Assembly: GCA_030770535.1 (NCBI GenBank)
Contig: JASVEC010000055.1
Location: 1 to 64,000 of the forward strand
Source of the DNA: Batkoa obscura
Lineage: Eukaryota; Entomophthoromycota; Entomophthoromycetes; Entomophthorales; Batkoaceae
Direction: 5' to 3'
Length of the DNA: 64,000 nt
The notes below the pieces were generated by a model. It was given only the letters and a program-made list of their open reading frames with translations. It ran no database searches and was not told the origin of the DNA. Position numbers and translations under genes: made by a program. Positions 47,830-60,710 of this stretch are shown here, one piece after another; within the stretch, counting starts at the first letter, position 1, and each line of letters opens with the position of its first letter.

Positions 47830-49897
47830 TTACTCAACAAATTCTTTTCCTTCCTTTACTTTTTCAATTGTATTCTCTGTTTCCTTCAATTTCAATCTCT
47901 CGTTATCATCATCATCTAAATTTAATTTATCATTCATCAAATTATGAATTTCTTCAACATCATGATCTGTATCCAATGGGGTTAATTCTCCTGTACTAGG
48001 TGAAAATTGATTGGAATAATAAATAGGATAGCCATTAACTTGTTGGTTTGGATAAGGATGTCCATTGAAATAGGGTGACATTGTCGGATAAGGGAGATAA
48101 GGACTATAAAAATAAAATAGAATAAAAAGTTAGTATCATGGTTATTATAAAATAATATAGTATTATTATATTATATATTATATTATATTGTATTAATCCA
48201 CTTACTTTGGTGATAAGTGAATATTATTATCAACTGGATAAAAGGTAGGTGAAAAGGCATAAAAATAAGGTAAATGATTGGGACTAAATGGAATAGGAAA
48301 ATAATTCTAAATTAATAAATAAAACAAATTAATAATAATAATAATAAGCTTTATAATACATTAAATACATTAAATAGTTTAAATTTTGTTACCTGATTAT
48401 TATTATTATTATTTTGGTTATTATTTTGATTATTATTCTTTTTGTTTTTATTTTTATAATAACTTCCATTATTATTATAATTATGCTGATGATTATTATT
48501 ACTATCAGCATAACGTACTTGTAGCTCATTTTGTCCATTTAGTAATTTATAGTTGTTAAATTTTTCTATTATTATATCTGAAGATTCTCGATCAATCATT
48601 CTATTTATATTTATTTATTTAATATATACTATTATTTATTTCATGTATTAATATTAAATTTATTACCTAGCTAAAGCTACCCCCTTAGATAATTGATTTT
48701 GATCTCTTAGTACTCTACAAGAGATTATTTTATATGGAGAAAATAAAGTTTCTAAGTCCTAATAAAATCATTGAATATCATTTATAATAATATTAATAAA
48801 ATAAACTTACCTTTTCATTATAATTTAATGGTAAATTAGAAACATAAACATTAGTATTTAGATTACTAATATTATTTCTCATCTTAATATTGTTATTGTT
48901 TTGCTATATTAAAAAAAATTAAAACCTTCAATTCTTTCATTAAAGATTAAATTTTCATTTACCCCATTATGATCACTATCATTATCCCCTACATTACTAT
49001 TATTACTACTATTATTATTGTTATCACTTTGATTTTGAATTTTAGCAAAAGAAGCATCAAATCCAGCCATTGATAGGCAATGAATAGCATATTGAGCTTG
49101 ATGTAAATATTCATACATAACAAAGCCATATCCTCGACACAAATTACTCTTAGGATCAATTATTGATTTACTTGAAACTATCATCCCATATCTATATAGA
49201 AACAAATAAATAAATAAAATATTAATAAATAACATAATATTATATATATAACTCATATTTAATATATATATAACCTACCCAGAACACATATTAAACAAGG
49301 CTTCATCTGTAGTATTTGGAGGTAAACCACGAATATAAACATTGGTAGTATAACTATTGGGATATTTATTAGCTTTAATATATTTTAAATTCATTTTTGT
49401 TGAAATAGTGGATCCCCCTGGTGAACTTGGGTATAATATTGGTGAAGATTGATTATTTGGGTATATTGTTGGGGATATTAAATAATATGGGGGAATAGAG
49501 GGCAATATTGGATTTTGATTATTGGAGTTGAGATTGGGATTATTGGATTCGGTTGTATTATTATTATTATCGTTATTGCTACTATTATTGTCATTATTGT
49601 TATCTTGTTGTTGTTGTTGCTGTTGCTGTTGATTTGGATTATAATTAATATAATTCATAACAGGTCCATTATTAGGTGAGATATGCTCTATTGGTATATA
49701 TGGATACATATAAGGATATGTATAATTATAAGCTTGTTGTTCATGATTTGTTGTTGTTTCTAAGAATTGTTCTTTTTCAGTCTCAATTGTGAAATCTTGA
49801 GTTTCTTTTTGATTTTCTGGTTGTTTAAAATCTAGAAAAAATTCATTAATAATGTTGGATATTGATATTATTATAGTAAAGAGTAAATACCTTCCAT
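47830..49897 (-). CDS. Two-RRM RNA-binding protein (RBMS/MSSP-like)
   Basis: Likely mRNA-binding regulator. Eight exons: 49897-49891, 49831-49279, 49191-48963, 48903-48811, 48758-48667, 48600-48393, 48306-48206, 48103-47830, giving 518 residues. Exon 1 is only 7 nt (ATGGAAG). Domains in order: Asn/Gln-rich N-terminus with a Gln run; RRM1 with RNP2 NVYIRGLPP and RNP1 CRGYGFVMY, very like RBMS proteins; an Asn/Ser linker; RRM2 with NVYVSNLP and SKGVALARM, where the aromatic residues of RNP1 are lost; an Asn-rich run; a Pro/Tyr-rich segment; and a Glu/Asp/Lys tail. A stretch of exon 3 also reads on to 48909, but the 60-nt intron 48905-48962 joins RRM2 cleanly. Confidence 0.88.
49604..49631. repeat. 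CAA/CAG glutamine run in RBMS-like gene
   Basis: Nine consecutive Gln codons on the minus strand, mixed CAA and CAG, followed by Asn/Asp-rich codons. It may vary in length. Confidence 0.8.
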
Positions 49898-50905
49898 CTT
49901 TTCTTTATATATACTGATTTTTTAAAAATATTAGCTTGTTATTAATTTTAACATATAAATTGATAAAATTGAGATAAAAATGTAAAATAACAAGAAGCTA
50001 ATTTTCTTTTAAAATAAATAAAAAAGAAATAACAAGTTATCTTAAGTTTTATCGAATTGTTATTTCATTTCATATATAATTTGATTTGATTTTCTATTTT
50101 TAAACGACACGCTCTTTATAGATTACAATTGATTGGTTAATATAAGAATAAATAGAGTTAGCTATTTTACTGTGACTGTTAATTCAAAAAAATGATAAAA
50201 AGCGATTTGAATTCAACTAATTTATTAACATAGCTTTCTTAATAAACTAATATTACGTTTTTTTAAAGAATATAAAATTGTTAATTATAATATTAAATCT
50301 TATCTCTATATGTATTTTTTGACTTATGTATTTTTTTACAAACTTCTACTTTTGAAAAACTAAATTAACTAAAAGACCCTTTTTAAGCTTACTAAGAATT
50401 GTTTTTTTGTTTTCATTATACCCTTATCGCACTATTAAATTCTCGAGAATTTGCAACTATTAATAGTCCTAAAAAAATATGAAAATTCTCAATTCGGTTT
50501 TTTTATTCTAAATAACCCAACTTTAACCTCTAATTTAATTTAAATAAAATTGGGGGTCCTTATTATTTACAATAAACTTAGGAAATTATAGAATTAAGCT
50601 ATTTGATTTCTTATTAAAATTTGCAGTATTATTAATTACAACATCAAATAAACTTTTTATATAAAATTAATTTTGGCTTTTTATTGAAACGTTTCCTAGA
50701 TATATATTTTTCATCTCTATTATTCTAAATCAATTATTAATTTTTTCATTAAGTTTTAGCTGCAAAAGTTACGATCAATAAATTATTGATATTAATCCAA
50801 GATACTTTTTGATACTATATTTTTCAGGCTATAGCCTCCCTCTTTAGATAGGTTCCTATAAGTTTTTTTTACAGCGAAGCCTTGCTTTTTCCGCTATATT
50901 ATATA

Positions 50906-50997
50906 GAGGTGTTTTTTTGGTTTCATTGCTTTCGCGCTTCTTAAGTACTATTTAAATGGAAAAATTGTTAATAAAATCCTTAAAAAAATACATCCTC
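50906..50997 (+). mobile_element. 99-bp MITE family, copy 17
   Basis: Ends GAGGTGTTTTTTTGG and TACATCCTC. Allowing one extra base at the left, it is flanked by ATAT on both sides. Confidence 0.82.
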
Positions 50998-51469
50998 ATA
51001 TTACCTTTTTTATATAACTTAAGCACTATTTTCTGTTCAAAAATGATTTAAAAATTATTAATAGTTTTATTTATTAAGGTGCTATAAATATTAATAAATA
51101 TCAAATAAAGCGAAAGCCAAATATTTACTATTTGGTTTTTAAAGTGTAGTTATTTTTAAATAAGCTGTTAATTAGTTTGTAATTTTATTACAAAATTGTA
51201 AAATTATAATTAAAATTACATTTTTGTTTAATATTTAGCTCTAATTTTATTTATTTATTAATACATTTTTGGCTTAACATTTAAACCTTTTTAATATAAG
51301 TTTGATTTTTTACAAAATGTTTAAAAAATATTAAGCAACAGTTTTCTTATATAATACCTTTGACTAAATAACCTAATGTCAAGTTTTTATTTAATTTTTT
51401 AAATATAAAATAATAACAATTTAAAAAATATGATATTAAAAATATTAACTAAAATTATATATCTAATAT

Positions 51470-51927
51470 TGTAGAATATCGCTTTGTCAGCTCTATGATT
51501 GACTATAACATAATAATCACCTAAGTTGTTATACTCCCGAGTCTAGGCACAATCAATCCCAAGATTTTTTTATTTGTTATGAGAATTTCTACCATATAAT
51601 TCCGAAGAACATTATCCACTGATTTTGATATACATACTTATTAGAGTATATAAGGGACTTTAGAAGATAATAGCTCAAGGCTTTTAATTAAATTATTCCC
51701 TGATGTCGTATCTTTAATAAAGCCATTAAATCCTTCTGATAATCTTTTACGTAGATTTTACATTAGCATTGTCTATTCTATTTGTTTTACATATTCCGTA
51801 GCCTATTAAGTACTATTCTTCATAATTCAAACCTATTTTAGTTACATGAACTAAGACTTTCCAACATACGGCTAGTCGACCAAACAAAAACTACTTTTAA
51901 CTCCAATTACTGAGTACCAGATTTCAC
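51470..51927 (-). mobile_element. LTR-like repeat, copy L2 (solo)
   Basis: A 458-bp copy of the repeat at 11502-11961, in the opposite orientation to L1 and L3 and clearly the most diverged of the three. Bounded by TGT...ACA. No internal retroelement sequence is adjacent. It lies 267 bp from L3 in inverted orientation. Confidence 0.52.
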
Positions 51928-52144
51928 AAAACATTTAAAAAATTAGATCAAACTGTATAACGTAAAACTGTTATTTTGATTTTTATGAAACATTTCTTTG
52001 TTAGTTTTATAGTTATTATAGTGTAATAATTATTTAACTTCTTTACGAAATTAATTATAGCTTTATAGTTAAACTAATTATAGTTTACACAGTATAGTTA
52101 GTTTAAAGTTTTTTATTTTAACTTATAAAAATATTGACTATTTA

Positions 52145-52162
52145 ATAATAAAATACATCCCC
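52145..52162 (+). mobile_element. 99-bp MITE family, fragment 18
   Basis: Only the terminal AAATACATCCCC end is present, 32 bp before LTR-like copy L3. Confidence 0.5.
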
Positions 52163-52194
52163 ATATTTTTATTTTGATATCTACACTTAGTAAC

Positions 52195-52657
52195 TGTGAA
52201 ATCTGGTACTCAGGGTTTGGAGTCAAGAACAGCTATTGCTGGGTTGACTACACTATAAGTCGAAAAGTCTTAGTTTATGTGACTAAGATAGACTTGGATT
52301 ATGAGGAATAGCACGTAATAGGTTACAAGCTATATAAGACAAATAGAATAGACAATACTAATGTAAAATCTATGTAAAATACTATTAAGAAAACTTAGTG
52401 GCTTTATTAAATGTTCGAGATATCAGGGAATAATCCAGTTAAAAGCCTCGAACTACTATACTCTGTAAACTCTTTTATACTCTGAAAAGTACAAGTATCA
52501 AAATGAGAAGATAATATTCTTTTGGATGGAACTAGAAATTCTCATAACAAATCAAAATAAGAACATGGGATTGATTTCCTCTGAGCTCGAGAACACAACA
52601 GCTTAGGAAATTGTTATGTTATAATTAACCATGGGACTGACAAAGCGATATTTCACA
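52195..52657 (+). mobile_element. LTR-like repeat, copy L3 (solo)
   Basis: A 463-bp copy starting TGTGAAATCTGG and ending GATATTTCACA, which shows the family's terminal TG...CA with inverted TGTGAAAT/ATTTCACA most clearly. Same orientation as L1. Non-coding. Confidence 0.55.
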
Positions 52658-52659
52658 AA

Positions 52660-52753
52660 GATGTGTCTTTGTGTTTAAGAATTTACTATCATTTTTCCAC
52701 TCAAACAATGCTCAAAAAATGGAAAAAGTAATCAAGCCAAAAAAACATCACCA
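52660..52753 (-). mobile_element. 99-bp MITE family, copy 19
   Basis: Begins 3 bp after the end of L3 (GATGTGTCTTTGTG in place of GGGGATGTATTTTTGTG) and ends AACATCACC. The leading G run is missing. Confidence 0.8.
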
Positions 52754-52775
52754 CATAATCTATAGCTTATTATAT

Positions 52776-52874
52776 GGGGATGTATTTTTTGATTTAAGAA
52801 TTTTACTAACAATCTTTCCACTCAAATAGTAGTTAAAAAATGAAAAAAATGATGAAGCTAGAAAAAACATCTGC
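52776..52874 (-). mobile_element. 99-bp MITE family, copy 20
   Basis: Full length, starts GGGGATGTATTTTTTG. The right terminus has decayed to ACATCTGC, so no exact target duplication is left. Confidence 0.86.
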
Positions 52875-53475
52875 AATACTATTTTTTATAATTTAAGTTT
52901 ATTTTAATTATATAAACTAGGAGCTTTAAACTTAAATTAGGTAGGAAAATGAAACTAAGTTAGATATCTTTATGTATTAAATCTTAGTAATAGAATTATC
53001 AAAATTTAATTAAGCTTGTCATATAAAGTATAATCAATTTTATAAATAATTTAAGTGATTATTATGATATAGTTAATTATAAAATACAAAAATTAATGTT
53101 TAATAGCTGGAATTAAAAGCAATTTTTAATTAATTAGCTTCAAGTATTTTATATTTTAAAAACTTCCTTAAAACTTGATAAAATCCTACCAACTTATAAT
53201 ATAAATTATAATAAAATAATTCAAAACCATTTTTCAGGTATTTTTGCTTTTTAATAAAAACATCAGAATTTTAAACAAGTTTTTAAAATACAGAATATTT
53301 GAAAATTAGATAATGAAATCAGTCTGGACATCCTCATGTATTTATATTAAAAGTAGCTGTTTATAAAATTACATTACCTTTATAAACATATATATTATAA
53401 ATGCTCAACTACTTTTTTTAAAATTGCTTTATTGACTAAGCTTAAATAAACATAAATTATAAGCTTTTAAATATA

Positions 53476-53572
53476 GGAGTGTTTTTTTTGACTTCATTAT
53501 TTTTTCTATCTTTAAGCGCTATTTAAGCGGAAAAATTGCTAGTAAAATTCTTAAACACAAAAATACATCCCC
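53476..53572 (+). mobile_element. 99-bp MITE family, copy 21
   Basis: Starts GGAGTGTTTTTTTTG and ends ATACATCCCC, with the AAGCGCTATTTAAGCGG core. It is flanked by ATAT on both sides if the left end includes one preceding A. Confidence 0.88.
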
Positions 53573-54490
53573 ATATCAACTTTATAATAATTCTATTAAT
53601 TTAAAAATTGACATCTAAATGGAATTATCGGATAAATTAATTTATAACTCCTGTAGTTGATAGCTACTAAAGTTTCGACACTCGTTTTTCATTTAGTTCT
53701 AATAAGCATTTTAAACTTTAAGCTGCTTAAAATGGTCAAAATGTAAATAAGCTTGACATTTAAATACATGTAGATTTAAATTGAGCACTATTCTTTGGTA
53801 TAACTTAAAATGGGCAATTAAAAGTTTTTTTATGATACAAGGAGTAAAAAATCCCCTTATTCGTAAAATATACTAAATTAAGTGGTTTTTAATACAACTA
53901 TACATTTATTGTTTACTTTGATATATTGTATCCCTTAAATTATAAAGACAAATGAACAAGATATTGATAAGCTAAGTCTTCTACTATTTTTATAGTTACA
54001 ATACATGATATAACATAAAAACGCGAGTAAAATTTAAAAATCCAAACATTTAATCCACATTTCACATGAATCGGTTTTTATTGATTAAACATTAAATTCC
54101 TGTAAAATTATATGTATAAAAAGGTCAAAATTTTCATGCCTTAAGCAATAATTATTCTCAGAATTGTTGATCAAAAAAAGTGTACATTCTCATTGAAAAT
54201 GAAATTTCAAATAACTTGAATAAATAAAAGTATATTTATACGTATTTTAAGTTTAAAATCCTACCATTAGAATAATAACAAATAAAATAAGTTTTAATTT
54301 TAACTTAAAGTTTGAGCTTTTTACCATAGTTAATTTCAACCCATCATCTAATAATCCATAATTTATAAGCCAATTAATTATAAAAGTAACCAATTGATTC
54401 CGAAGTTAAAGAATTTGCTTTTTTTTGGCATAAATAACTTCTTTTTAAAGTCACGTTATTGTTCTTTTTATCCTTTCTTGTCAAAATAAC

Positions 54491-57279
54491 ATGGATGAAG
54501 AAATAACGTCAGAATATTTATATATGGTACACAATCCAGAAATAGGGTATACAATATCACCTTATTATTCTGGTACCAATACCCCTATTGAAGGTGGTGA
54601 TATACCCTTCCGCAGCATTATTGACACTGGTATGTTTAATAACGCTAGTTTACCAAGGCAGACTTTATTCCCAGATAATATGCTTAACGAAGCTAACTTT
54701 TTCTTTCGATCTACTCCAAATTCCCCAAGAAGTAGGAATAATCCCTTCTTCAATGGGCCTGCACCTACACCAAATAATGGATTTAATCACAATTTTATGC
54801 AGCCTAGAATGAACACTGAAATTTATTCAGCTCCTGTTTCACCAAGATCAAGGCAACAGCAACAACAGCAGCTTCAAGATGAAGCTTCATTATATTTAAA
54901 CGACCTATATGCTGAGGATGTGGCTTCTAACTTACCAATGAATAATCCAAACGACACTCAACCGATGTTAGCTAATAATGGTCAAATGGAGCCGTTTAAT
55001 AGTATGGCGTTCACGAATATTAACCCTCAGGAAAATAATAATATGCTTGAACTTTCATATAAAAATCCAATGATTCCAACTATAGCGTTTAATATGAATG
55101 AAACAGGTTCTACTAACAATCAGATGTTTTCAATGAGTGACCCAAATTTAGTCAGTAGCTCAAGTTATTTGAATTTAGATCCCCAGGTAATATAGGATTT
55201 TGTCTATTAATAAATTCATATTTATATTTTATAGCCTACTAAACAAGGATCTGGAAACGTAATGAACATTAATCAGACATTCAACAACTCCATGGTGGCT
55301 ATAACTAAACCTCTTGAATCATCAAATAATAGCATCAATAATAAAATAGCGGATAACAATAACACCAACTGCATCAATAATAATATTAAAAAAGAAAGTG
55401 TAAATAAGGCACCAAAGAGAAGCAACTCATTTAAAGAAATCAGACCAAAGACAAATACTAAAGAAAGTAATGACTTAGAAATGAATACAAAAATAAATGT
55501 TAATAATTTAGCTGTTGATTATTTGAAGCCAATCGAAATCCCAAGGATCAATGAATTGAAGCAAAAGAATGGAATTAGCAGTCCAAATACTCCAAAAGAG
55601 TCCATGAATATACCAGTTAATATTTACACATTTTTTAAAGATCCTACGCCTCCCAGAAATGAAAATATTCCTCTAAAGTAAAAAAAAATACTTTAGATAT
55701 TTAATTTATTAAATGTGTTTTTTTAGTTATGAAATATTAATCATGGGAATACCACCTACTGGAATAAGGTCACGAGTAGAAACACAAGTTAAATTATGCT
55801 TAAAATTAATAAATAAAACTGGGACAAATTCGATACCATGGACCCATCTTAGATTACCACCTCATTTAATAGTGGGCAAAAAGATAGAAGAAAAGCGCCC
55901 AAAAGTATGATTATAATTAAATCCATTAATTAACTTCTAACTTATTCTGTAGCAAGCATTTCACCAAGGGAAGATAAAATAGTAAATCTTAGAGCCACAG
56001 TTACTTGTGCTTCTAACCCAAAACAAAAAGTACAGGTATGCATTGGATGCGTTCAAAGGGAAAGAAAAAGACAAAGTAAGAGGCATTCGAAGTCATGCAA
56101 TACCCCATCAACTACACCTATCCCAAGTTTACCAGGTTCACCTTCATTATATGAAGAGACTTTAGAAGGTGATTCGGTTGATCAAGAGCAAAAGAAAATC
56201 ATAACATTTAATACCACCAATATCATTGATCTTTCTACAGGGGATGTTATACTGCCTTCAAGGATCACTTGTTATTGTAGACATCATAAAGAGACTACAG
56301 GGTTTATTGTTAAGTTTTCACTATATGATGATGAGTTGAAATTGTTGGCAGTAGGTGAAACACCCCCAATTATGATAACAGATGATCATAAAACCAAACA
56401 AAAAGCGCTTGAAGCTAGCAACAATAAAAAACTACGTGGACCAAAGAGTACTAAAGCTGAAAGTTCGTCGTTTTTAGCACCAATACCAGAAGCGATTCCA
56501 CATATACCAATAAAGTAAGATAGAATTGTATTAAATTCAATTAAGATTAATTGTAACTTTATAGCTCAATGCCTAACTTTTATTCAATTGCTCCCAATAT
56601 GATGAATAAGCCTACAATGCCCCTTAGCTCAGCATTTCAACCCAATCTAGCTCATTCGTTGAATATCGCAGTTCAACAACCTTTTTCTCAGGTTACATTG
56701 CGTCCACCCCCACTTTTAAAAACAATTAAACCATCTTCAATGCCTAAAATTGCACGCATCGTTCCATCACAATCACCATTACATGGTGGTGTGGAAGTAG
56801 CTATTTTGGGTACAAATTTCAAAGGTAATTTTAACTCTATACGTAATCTTATTTATATTAAATTATTTTTAGAGGGCATGATAGTTTACTTTGGAGATAT
56901 ACCGTCAGCAATATGTAATGTATGGTCAGATCAATCAGCCCTATGTTTGGTCCCACCAAGGACTATGGCAGGGATAGTGAATGTGACAATTCGACCACCG
57001 AATTATAAAGCTACTAATCAAGCAACTGAAGAACCATATTTGGATCAACTTTCAAAGTTTACGTATAAAGATGGGACTGAACAGGATCTATTGGAACTTG
57101 CTTTACAGGTGGTTGGCTTGAGAAAGAATGGTCGCGTTGAGCCTGCCAATCAAGTAGCTTTAAGGATTATACAAGATCAAAATCAGTTGGTGGAATATGC
57201 TGGACTATCACAGAGCACCACAGTGACGGTGACTGGGCTAGAAGCACCCGCCCCACCTACAACACCCACTAAAGATTAG
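54491..57279 (+). CDS. Spt23/Mga2-like IPT-domain transcription factor (short form)
   Basis: Yeast Mga2 and Spt23 control fatty-acid desaturase and membrane-fluidity genes. Exons: 54491-55186, 55235-55677, 55727-55904, about 55953-56514, 56565-56824, 56873-57279, about 848 residues. Order: a disordered N-terminus (Asn/Gln/Pro-rich); the Mga2-type DNA-binding-like region (MGIPPTGIRSRVETQVKLCL; WTHLRLPPHL; NLRATVTCASNPKQKVQVCI, then GCVQRERKRQSKR; STGDVILPSRITCYCRHH); and an IPT/TIG domain (IARIVPSQSPLHGGVEVAIL, GTNF, MIVYFGDIPS, PPRTMAGIVNVTIRPP). The protein then ends within about 80 residues. No ankyrin repeats and no C-terminal transmembrane helix are present, unlike yeast Mga2/Spt23. The exon 3-4 junction is one nucleotide out of phase with GT-AG splicing. 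Confidence 0.82.
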
Positions 57280-57859
57280 TTTGAAGTATATTTCGTCAAC
57301 TTTCTTGCTGTTCATCTTTTTTGTTGCTACTTACTATTTGTTGTTGATATTAATAGTTATTAAATTAATGTATAAATGTGACTCGTCAATTTAATTTTTT
57401 AGTTCTGGGTAATGGAGTTACTATATTTAGTAGCAAAGTAAATTGACGTGGATTGTTGGTGAGAGATTGTAAACAGTTTTTAATTAATAGTCAATTAGTA
57501 TTGTCAAAATTTTAGAACAATAAAGTATTAAGATTTAATTTAATGTATTTATTAAGATGTTATTATCGTTTTATAGTAATAATAGTAAAACAATAGTTGG
57601 CAAAAGATTAATTAATTAAAAGTCTATTTTTAGCGGCTATAAATAGCTTAATAATAGAAGTAGAATTTGACAATTTCAACAACTTATTGGCTAAAACTGA
57701 TCTCACTATAATAATTACAGAACATCAAGAAAGAATAATATGAAAAAAATGATAGTCGAGAATAAACCCACCAATGAAATTCAACTACTAAACCAATATT
57801 TAAGCATATTACAAATTAATCAAAAACACATTTCATAAAAAATAAAAACTTAACAAAGA
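57280..57859. other. Spacer between Mga2-like and CRAL-TRIO genes
   Basis: AT-rich, with no gene or repeat. In particular I see no ankyrin-repeat exons that would extend the Mga2-like gene. Confidence 0.55.
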
Positions 57860-59215
57860 ATGGAGCAACCCGGAAGATATCATAATTTAGACCAAGAGCA
57901 GACCAACAAATTAAAAGCTTTCTATAAGCAATATTATGACTATTTAGATACCTTACCTAAGGAGAGAGTAGAGGCAGTAGTTAAAGAAGAAGAAGTAGAA
58001 AAAGCGAGTAAGGTAGGATTTGCTTCATTACGTAATCGATTACCTAAAATGATGCAGAAAACAAACAGTGAAGGCGCTGTAAAGGATACCAAAGACCAAT
58101 TATTACAAAATGAATTTAGAGCCGTGGTTATGGGCCAAACTCAATTTGATCATCCAGACTCAGTAATGTTACGTTATATTAGAGCTAGAAAATGGGTCAT
58201 CAAAGATAGTTTTGAAATGTTTACTAATGCTATACAATGGTTTCATACTGTAGAAATTTTGAAGATTAAAAAGGAAGGAGAAAAAAACATTAATATGGAG
58301 CTATTTAAAAAATCCCAATTTTACATGCAAGGAAATGATAAGGCTGGTAGACCTATCTGGTAAGTTAATTTTATGGTTTGTTTGTTGTCTTATATTTATG
58401 ACTTTTCGTTAGTCATGTGATTGCAAAGCTTCATGATCCTAAAGCACTCACTATGGATGAACTTCAAAACTTTATTTTGACCGTGATGGAATCGGCTAGA
58501 CTTGTATTAGTTGAGCCCTCTGATACAGTTACTATTGTTTTTGATTTAAGCGATATGAGTATGAATAACATGGTAATAACAACTTTATTAAAATGTTTTG
58601 ATATAATAATATAATTATTTAGGATTATAACTCTGTAAAATTCTTGATCAGTTGTTTAGAAAAATATTATCCAGAGTGCTTAGGCTGTGTTATAGCTTTA
58701 AACGCCCCATGGTTCTTCAATGGTAATTTTATTACGATTATATTCTTTTTATTAGGGTTTTATTTACATTTTTTTTAGGTATTTGGAAAGTGTTGTCTCC
58801 TTTAATTGACCCTGTAGTAGCGGCCAAGATTAAGTTTTTAAGCACCAAAGAATTGACTGAGTTTATTGATCCTTCTCAATTACGTGAAACCCAAGGCGGA
58901 ACTGGGGAATTAGACTATGAGTATATAGGACCTGTTGAAGGAGAAGATAGAATAATAGAAGATCAAACTGGTTATAATGTAGCCAATAAAGCGTTTGTAG
59001 CTGCTTGGGATAAATTTGACCTTATTAATAAGAAATGGGCAAATAGCGAAAATGATGAGTTCGATCAAGAAAGAAAGGATACTATCTCAGAGATGAGAGA
59101 TGCATACAAAAAGGTGGATCCTTATGTCAGAGCTCCTACTGTCTATCATCGTTTGGGTGTTTATAAAGGTTACAACCAAGTAGATTGGAATGCAGTTAAG
59201 AAAGACAGAAACTAA
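57860..59215 (+). CDS. Sec14-like CRAL-TRIO lipid-transfer protein
   Basis: Four exons: 57860-58359, 58413-58572, 58623-58722, 58779-59215, giving 398 residues with matching phases. An N-terminal helical region (CRAL-TRIO-N type: DHPDSVMLRYIRARKWVIKD, FEMFTNAIQWFHT) precedes the lipid-binding domain: GNDKAGRPICHVIAKLHDPK, VTIVFDLSDMSMNNMDYNS, LISCLEKYYPECLGCVIALN, APWFFNGIWKVLSPLIDP, then IKFLSTKELTEFIDPSQL. The final 90 residues are charged and probably lie outside the domain. The fold carries hydrophobic ligands, usually phosphatidylinositol or phosphatidylcholine, between membranes; the specific ligand cannot be told from sequence. It resembles fungal Sec14 homologues more than yeast Sec14 itself, having long terminal extensions. 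Confidence 0.9.
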
Positions 59216-59577
59216 GTTGCTTAATATTAAAGTTTAATTTTTACACTTTATTTTTATCATAGTATAACTTTTCAATTAACACATTTAACTTTGATTTATT
59301 TATTCCGAGTTTTAAGCTACATCTTAATATTAGTATGTTTATATTTATATATTTTTATGTATAAAGCTATATTACAAATTGTAGAATGAATACTACCTCA
59401 ATAGTGACTAAAACAGCATAATCTCGCTTTATCGCAAATTCGAAATCCCATTGCAAAAAGTAACATGGAATTTTAAGAAAAAACTAAATTTTAATCTAAT
59501 CATTCTATATCTAATCAAGGTAACCAACAACTGATCATCAAAAAGTGATAAACTAACTAAAAAAACAGACTAAAAAA
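59216..59577. other. Spacer, no gene seen
   Basis: A 362-bp AT-rich gap between two plus-strand genes. Nothing recognised. Confidence 0.5.
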
Positions 59578-59871
59578 ATGGGTTTATTTACACGAGTAAT
59601 TGGAGGTGCCTTAGTTGGTATTGGCATACGTAGTTATTCTTTAGGGTTACAAATGAGACCAATGTCTTCAAGTAAATAAAATTGTAATATTTAAATTTTA
59701 TAGAAATGCTTATTATTATTAGAGCCTTCAGGTTACTTTATTTATGCCGCTGTTGGTGCTTCCTTAGGATATGTTTTATATGGACTCCAAGAACGTCAAT
59801 TTGCTACCATCGAAAAGCGTCGTGCCAAATTAGAAGAACGCAAAGCTAGCCGTGAAGCTATTGCAAATTAA
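59578..59871 (+). CDS. Small mitochondrial-type membrane protein, 80 residues
   Basis: Two exons, 59578-59671 and 59723-59871, joined at a phase-1 GT-AG intron. The protein has a short N-terminal segment (MGLFTRVIGGALVGIGIRSY), one clear hydrophobic segment (SGYFIYAAVGASLGYVLYGL) and a charged helical tail rich in Glu/Arg/Lys ending IAN. That layout matches small single-pass subunits or assembly factors of the mitochondrial inner membrane. It resembles a short fungal family that I recall being annotated as a complex I accessory subunit, but I cannot confirm that. The alternative acceptor at 59702 would give an out-of-frame product, so the 59723 site is preferred. Confidence 0.7.
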
Positions 59872-60710
59872 ATAAAATAGTACCTTTTGTCAACTTTTAT
59901 AGAGGTAATAAAGGGAAGATTAACTTTTTTAGACATTAGTAATTAACTTTTATCATTACTTTTTTTAATAGAATTAAATAATTAGCTATACGAATTCAAT
60001 CAACTATAGCTAAACTTTAAATCAACACATTTTTTTAATAACATAATATACATTTAAAGTTTGCAATACTTTCCACTCAAATTAAATGGTTCACAATTTA
60101 TAAATACTTCATGAAATAACTACTGCATATTCATTCAATCAACTTGATTAACATTTTAATCCTATAAAAGCTAATTTTAAAACAGCATACTCAAAATATC
60201 TCTGAAATGAGTTAAATTTATATCCAAGGGACATTTTAATTATCTTATACTTTCTGTCTATTGAGTCAACTTGAATATGATAACAAGGATTTGCAATTTT
60301 TTCGAATATCACATTTTCAACAAGACATCCCCCCATTTTGAATTCGAAAATTTACAATTTTTATTATTAGGATAAATTTTGAAAAATATATTATTTTTCA
60401 AAAATGATTCACACTTTAAGACTATTTAATACATTTTCGATATATCTAACTACTATATCGATGTTTTGAAATAATAAATTTATAAATTAAACTGTTAAGT
60501 TCAATTATAGTATAACTATCTTTTTTTATAAAACCAACACTATAATTAAACAATTTCTAGTAAATGAAATTCAAAATAATTTACATATATAGGTTTTTAA
60601 ACTTGAAAAAGAAAATGTTGTATTGAAAATGCTATGAATAAAATTATTTGATAAATCAATTTGTAAATTTAAAGAGGTTAGTTTTTTGGTTAAGTTTGTG
60701 GCTTAAAATT
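59872..60710. other. 0.84-kb intergenic region, no gene seen
   Basis: AT-rich. A 62-codon minus-strand frame at 60148-60336 has a slightly coding-like composition but no recognisable family, so it is not called. Confidence 0.5.

Larger units (their letters stand above)
49898..54490. other. 4.6-kb repeat-rich intergenic region
   Basis: No credible gene. Contents are described separately: LTR-like copies L2 and L3 in opposite orientation and five copies or fragments of the 99-bp element. The last 700 bp are the promoter side of the Mga2-like gene. Confidence 0.6.

Noticed and set aside
60148-60336. 62-codon minus-strand frame
   Set aside because: Reasonably mixed residues but too short, with no recognisable family and no extension.
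60301-60340. ACATCCCCCC match to the MITE terminus
   Set aside because: No core or opposite terminus nearby; a chance match.
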